Assembly (NCBI GenBank): GCA_002104905.1
Contig: MCFE01000337.1
Location: 28,247-92,246 of the forward strand
DNA length: 64,000 bases
Source: Basidiobolus meristosporus CBS 931.73
Taxonomy: Eukaryota > Basidiobolomycota > Basidiobolomycetes > Basidiobolales > Basidiobolaceae
Reading direction: 5' to 3'
Shown: piece after piece, positions 59,508 through 64,000 of the stretch
How the letters are laid out: each line of letters begins with the position of its first letter
How positions within the stretch are numbered: the stretch's first letter is position 1
Notes under the pieces: generated by a model
Databases searched by the model: none
Told to the model about the DNA's origin: nothing
Seen by the model: the letters and a program-made list of their open reading frames with translations, nothing else
Made by a program: the position numbers and the translations under genes

Positions 59508-60027
59508 GGAGGAAAGTCACCAAGTGGTGAAATCTTTATTTACTTATGACAAGTATCCAAAGAAGCCATGTTAATCTGAAGTAATTCCTAGAAAGCTAGG
59601 TCTGAGAGATATCTTCCTGGTAAGCCAGGTCTGAGAGTTGAGAAGCTGAGTGGTACTGTATTTCCTAGTTAGCTAGGTCTGAGAGAGGTTTCCTGGAAAG
59701 CCAGGCCTGAGAAGTGAGAATCTGAGTATATCTGAGGTGAGTTGTACTGATTTGCGGTAGCTTGTTTGTGGCCAGAATGGCCAGTAGACTGGGGGAACTG
59801 AGGGGTATATCTGGGCGATCACTGGCCATATTTACTAGGCAAATCTGACCAATTAGCATTTCAAGGATTTCAGCCAATCAGAGCCTTTACTTTGCCCGAT
59901 GGTTGATCAAGCCATCTCCCAATGAGCACACATCAATTTATTAATCAAATTTTGCTGGATCCAGGATTTGAACCCACAACCATGGGTATGGAAGGGTTAG
60001 GGATAACCACAAGGCTAAGTGTTCTTG
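59508..60027 (-). mobile_element. tRNA-headed SINE, copy 2
   Basis: Nearly identical to 48665-49182. A-box at 60017-60007, B-box at 59974-59964, the four body hairpins at about 59586-59705, and the 3' tail with TCACC-AAGT-GGTGA at 59516-59529. It sits between the telomeric junction at 59496 and the LINE starting at 60038. Differences from copy 1 are few and lie mostly in loops. Confidence 0.75.
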
Positions 60028-60037
60028 GTTAGGGGGG

Positions 60038-62856
60038 AGACAGTCACCAACAGGTGAAATCTTTATTTCAGTTGAAACAAAGAAGCCAGCGCTACTGTTG
60101 TAGCTTTGATACAAGAGTGTGTAGCTGAGGGGAATTTGTAGGTAAGTTAATAAGAAGTGATGATAGTTCTTCAGTGCTCAAGACACTGTTCAGTGGGAAG
60201 GGGGGTAGCAAGAGAGGTAAGAATGACTTGTGAACAACATTAATGAGGGGAATGTGATAAGGATTGATATTCATCATAAAGGGAGTGTGCTGCTGCAGAT
60301 ATTGCTGCCAAAGGTCTGTCAAGTACTTCAGGTAGGCCAGCTTGGGTTTTTCTGACTGCAGAATATAGTGAGCAAACTTCTTGACTTCAGGATCTCCAAG
60401 TATAGTTCTCCAGCAGGAGCCAGGTGTTGTGTGGTGTGTTCTCTTCCAGGACTTAATCAGTGGGTTGTTGCAGTTGTGAAGTCTGAGGTATAATCTGGTT
60501 CTAAGGTAGAGAAGTCTGATCTTATAGGGCATAAACCCAAAAGCACCAAGAATAGCATGTCTGTAGGGGCATTCAGGCAAATGAGGCACCAAGGAGGTAA
60601 TGCACCATACTGCAAACTTGTCAAGCTTAGTGCAGTCTCTAGAAGTAAGAGAGAGAAGTGGTAAGCCAAATTCCAGGACAGGGAAGACAAACTGCTTGAG
60701 TAGAAGGAGGCAGCTGGGAGCTGAAGTTGTAGGAGGAGTAACAGCCAGTAGCTTGTGGAGTGCCTGTCTTGCCAGGATAATTCTCTTCTTCAGGTGTGCT
60801 CCAGAGTCTAGTCCAGTAGGAAGGAAAGGAAAGCCAAGATATGTAGCAGAAACCTGAGCAGGTAGAGTGGAGTTCTCCAAGTTGATGGGAGAGCCCAAAG
60901 GTACTGTCTTTGCAATGGAAAGCTGGAGATTATTCTTCTGCAGATACTGGTGGATGGTCTGGGAGTCTTGTTGCACATTGGAGGAGGATATTCTGATGTC
61001 ATCAGCAAAGAGAGTAACCAGGCAGTCAGCTGAGAGTCTTGGGAAATCATTCAGGAAGATGGCAAACAGTATAGGACCAAGCACAGAGCCTTGAACCACT
61101 CCATTAGGAACTGAGAACACAGCTGATTGCTCACTTGGGTGCAGAATTCTTGCTTGTGGATCCAGAAACAGAGACCTGACAAGGAGGGTGAGAGAGGTAC
61201 TGGAGAAGCATTGCAACTTGGACCAAAGCAGATTTCTGTCAACTGAATCAAAGGCCTTAGTAATATCAAACAGAACAGAGGGATACTTGTACTGGAGAGA
61301 GTGATCTTGGCTAAGTATGACTGCATATTCCAAGGAGAGGCCAGGAACAAAGCCAAACTGAGCAGGATGAAACTTGAGAGAGTCAGAGTAGAGCTCCTGA
61401 GCAAGCAGAAGCTCAAACACCTTTCTGCAGGTGGGCAGCAGAGATATTGGCCTGTAGGAGCTAGGATCCAGGTGCTTTCCTTTACCCTTGTACAGTGGCA
61501 GAACATTTGCAAAGGACCATTCCTCAGGAGTAGAAAGCTGGGCTGAGCATTGCTGAAACAGTGGAAGCAGAAGTGCAGACATGGCCTTGGTACTAGTCTT
61601 CAGAAGCTCATAGGAGATTGTGTCCACACCTGGAGCAGTAGAGTTGGGAAGCCTCTTGAGCACATTATGGATTCTCCTTTGATCAAGTGCAAGTGGGATG
61701 GGCAGAGTCTTGAAGTCAGGATGAAAGCCAGGAGTTGAGTACTGCTTTGTAGAGAAGAAGATGTTAGCCAGCTGTTCTGTTGAAGGTAACTTCCTGGAAG
61801 AGGGCCTCATTGCCCTGTAGAGTCTTGATACTGTTCTTGTTATAGAGTCGGAAGATTGCAGAGGCAAGGAACTCATAATATGATCCCAGAGCTGAGTATG
61901 CAGAGTGTGGTGAATTGCCTTGGAGTGGTGTATTGCTGTCAGGAGGAGTTTCTCTGTTTTTGGGTTAGGGAAGCTCAGGTAGCTTTGTTGCAGGGCTGAA
62001 ACAATGGATTCCCATTTTCTTGAGGTAACAGCAGTAGTCTTGCATGGCAGTGAGAGGGAGGCAGACACCAGAATCAGATGCTTCACAAAGAGCCAGGCAA
62101 AGTTGAGATCATCTGGCAGAGAAAGTAGCAAACTGGCAAGCTTCAAGTAGTTCCCAAAGTCTTTCTTCTGATTCTTGGTAGCTTTGTGGGTGAGCACAGT
62201 AAGTTTTGGCAGCTTCTTCTTCACAACTGGTTGCATAGAAAGGGACCAGGCTGGGTGGTCAGAGGCTCTCAAGGATCCTAGCTCAGCTCCAGAGAATTGC
62301 TTAACTTCATTCACAAAGTAGAGGGCAGCAGCAGAAGGGCAGATCCAGTCAACACATCTTTTCTCAGATTGGGCACCTAGTACTAGCAGGTGGCTTTCTC
62401 TCAGGAAGTTCAGTAGGAATGTAGACCTTGGCTTCATTCTTGCAGTCAGAGTAGTCTTGTTCTCAGGATGGGGAATGTTGAGATCTCCAAGCAAGATAAC
62501 AGGTGTTGATATAGATTGTTGGTATTGCTGAACCTTCTGGCATATAACTTGCACTTCCTGAAGGGCTAGGCTTGGAGGCAGATAGCAGAGCACCAGACTG
62601 ATAGTTGGCAACTGGAGAGCAGCACAGTAAGGGGAGTAAAGAGGAACACAGAGCTGAGGAGTATTGATGGTAGAAGAGATGAAGCAGATAGAGGAGGTAT
62701 TCTTTGTTCTAGGAGTAGAAAAGCAATATAGATTAGTCAAAAGTATAGAGGGTAGCTGGACATCAATCAAACACAGGAGGGAAAATATTGAAAGAAGTCT
62801 CTCTAGAGTTGGTCTTGATGGCTGTATGCTGTTGCAGTTAAGCAACAGAACTTCAG
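60038..62856 (-). mobile_element. Longest LINE copy: endonuclease plus reverse transcriptase
   Basis: Non-LTR retrotransposon with one long frame (stop at 60092) of about 920 codons. N-terminal endonuclease/exonuclease/phosphatase (APE-type) domain: VLLLNCNSI, LLGDLNIPHP, ASDHPAW. Then reverse transcriptase: YKGKGKHLDPSSYRPISLLP, FGFVPGLSLEYAV, LFDITKAFDSVD, NGVVQGSVLGPILFAIFLND, and FADD encoded at 61009-60998. A C-terminal region with Cys/His residues near CPYRHAIL follows. The frame has no ATG at its left end: upstream codons come from the neighbouring element's tail, so the copy is slightly 5'-truncated at the start of the endonuclease domain. The 3' tail carries two hairpins (60044-60057, 60061-60082) and no poly(A). 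Confidence 0.9.
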
Positions 62857-62864
62857 GTAGGGGG

Positions 62865-63763
62865 GAGACAGTCACCAACCGGTGAAATCTTTATTTCAGT
62901 TGAAACAAAGAAGCCAGCGCTACTGTTGTAGCTTTGATACAAGAGTGTGTAGCTGAGGGGAATTTGTAGGTAAGTTAATAAGAAGTGATGATAGTTCTTC
63001 AGTGCTCAAGACACTGTTCAGTGGGAAGGGGGGTAGCAAGAGAGGTAAGAATGACTTGTGAACAACATTAATGAGGGGAATGTGATAAGGATTGATATTC
63101 ATCATAAAGGGAGTGTGCTGCTGCAGATATTGCTGCCAAAGGTCTGTCAAGTACTTCAGGTAGGCCAGCTTGGGTTTTTCTGACTTCAGAATAAATTCAG
63201 CAAACTTCTTGACTTCAGGATCTCCAAGTATAGTTCTCCAGCAGGAGCCAGGTGTTGTGTGGTGTGTTCTCTTCCAGGCCTTAATCAGTGGATTGTTGCA
63301 GTTGTGAAGTCTGAGGTATAATCTGGTTCTAAGGTAGAGAAGTCTGATCTTATAGGGCATAAACCCAAAAGCACCAAGAATAGCATGTCTGTAGGGGCAT
63401 TCAGGCAAATGAGGCACCAAGGAGGTAATGCACCATACTGCAAACTTGTCAAGCTTAGTGCAGTCTCTAGAAGTAAGAGAGAGAAGTGGTAAGCCAAATT
63501 CCAGGACAGGGAAGACAAACTGCTTGAGTAGAAGCAGGCAGCTGGGAGCTGAAGTTGTAGGAGGAGTAACAGCCAGTAGCTTGTGGAGTGCCTGTCTTGC
63601 CAGGATGATTCTCTTCTTCAGGTGTGCTCCAGAGTCTAGTCCAGTAGGAAGGAAAGCAAAGCCAAGATATGTAGCAGAAACCTGAGCAGGTAGAGTGGAG
63701 TTCTCCAAGTTGATGGGAGAGCCCAAAGGTACTGTCTTTGCAATGGAAAGCTGGAGATTATTC
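62865..63763 (-). mobile_element. 5'-truncated LINE copy abutting the terminal telomere
   Basis: Contains the last 268 or so codons of the LINE protein and the full 3' tail (with loop AACC in the TCACC/GGTGA hairpin). Its 5' end stops at GGAGATTATTC, where the long copy continues TTCTGCAG, and the terminal TTAGGG array begins there. Nearly identical to the long copy, so it is young. Confidence 0.88.
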
Positions 63764-64000
63764 TTAGGGTTAGGGTTAGGGTTAGGGTTAGGGCTAGGGT
63801 TAGGGTTAGGGTTAGGGTTAGGGTTAGGTTAGGGTTAGGGTTAGGGTTAGGGTTAGGGTTAGGGTTAGGGTTAGGGTTAGGGTTAGGGTTAGGGTTAGGG
63901 TTAGGGTTAGGGTTAGGGTTAGGGTTAGGGTTAGGGTTAGGGTTAGGGTTAGGGTTAGGGTTAGGGTTAGGGTTAGGGTTAGGGTTAGGGTTAGGGTTAG
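63764..64000 (+). repeat. Telomere, (TTAGGG)n, right chromosome end
   Basis: About 39 units of TTAGGG reading outwards, with two variants close to the inner edge (one CTAGGG, one TTAGG). The array runs to the window edge. It marks the G-rich strand towards the right end. Confidence 0.97.

Overview
The window is the right-hand end of a fungal chromosome. It begins in gene-dense, intron-rich DNA and ends in about 237 bp of TTAGGG repeats running off the right edge. A fungus is indicated by two CHS7-type chitin synthase export chaperones, a giant hybrid histidine kinase with kinase-like, AAA, GAF, PAS, HK and REC parts, a PTR2/POT peptide transporter family, a secreted A1 aspartic protease, and many 55-70 nt GT-AG introns. 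The species cannot be fixed from the sequence; an early-diverging (zygomycete-type) lineage is only a guess.

Core region (1-28.0 kb): a 5'-truncated class II histone deacetylase with Arb2 tail (Hda1/Clr3 type); CAND1; two convergent CHS7 paralogues; an IMP-specific 5'-nucleotidase (ISN1); an IQ-motif protein like plant IQM proteins; a small two-helix membrane protein; the histidine kinase; the KRR1 ribosome-assembly factor; and a SEC1/Munc18 protein with a roughly 560-residue proline/serine-rich tail. Gene pairs are closely packed and often convergent.

Proximal subtelomere (28-46 kb): AT-rich and gene-poor. It carries four nearly identical PTR2 genes, all on the minus strand (three encode the same protein, the fourth differs by two residues). 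Two of them sit head-to-head with an A1 aspartic protease gene in a duplicated ~4.1 kb module; the second protease copy is dead. A secreted protease plus a peptide importer makes sense as a peptide-scavenging unit. An intronless GNAT acetyltransferase gene lies between the first two PTR2 copies.

Distal subtelomere (46-64 kb): an array of non-LTR retrotransposon (LINE) copies and two SINE copies, all on the minus strand, joined to each other and to neighbouring DNA through TTAGGG-like junctions. Between two parts of this array lies a ~9.6 kb block, also bounded by telomeric motifs. It holds a 155-bp satellite, two unknown TATA-driven ORFs, a complete 3.4 kb DDE transposon with TIRs and a 5-bp target duplication, and a broken SNF2-type helicase gene with a kelch-like N-terminus, a layout reminiscent of yeast Y' elements. 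The last LINE copy is 5'-truncated directly at the terminal telomere repeat.

The most interesting system is the telomere-associated LINE/SINE partnership. The SINE has a tRNA-like Pol III head, a telomeric CCCTAACCC motif between its A and B boxes, a body with four covarying hairpins, and a 3' tail sharing two structured elements with the LINE. Orientation, 5' truncations and junctions fit reverse transcription primed from chromosome ends.
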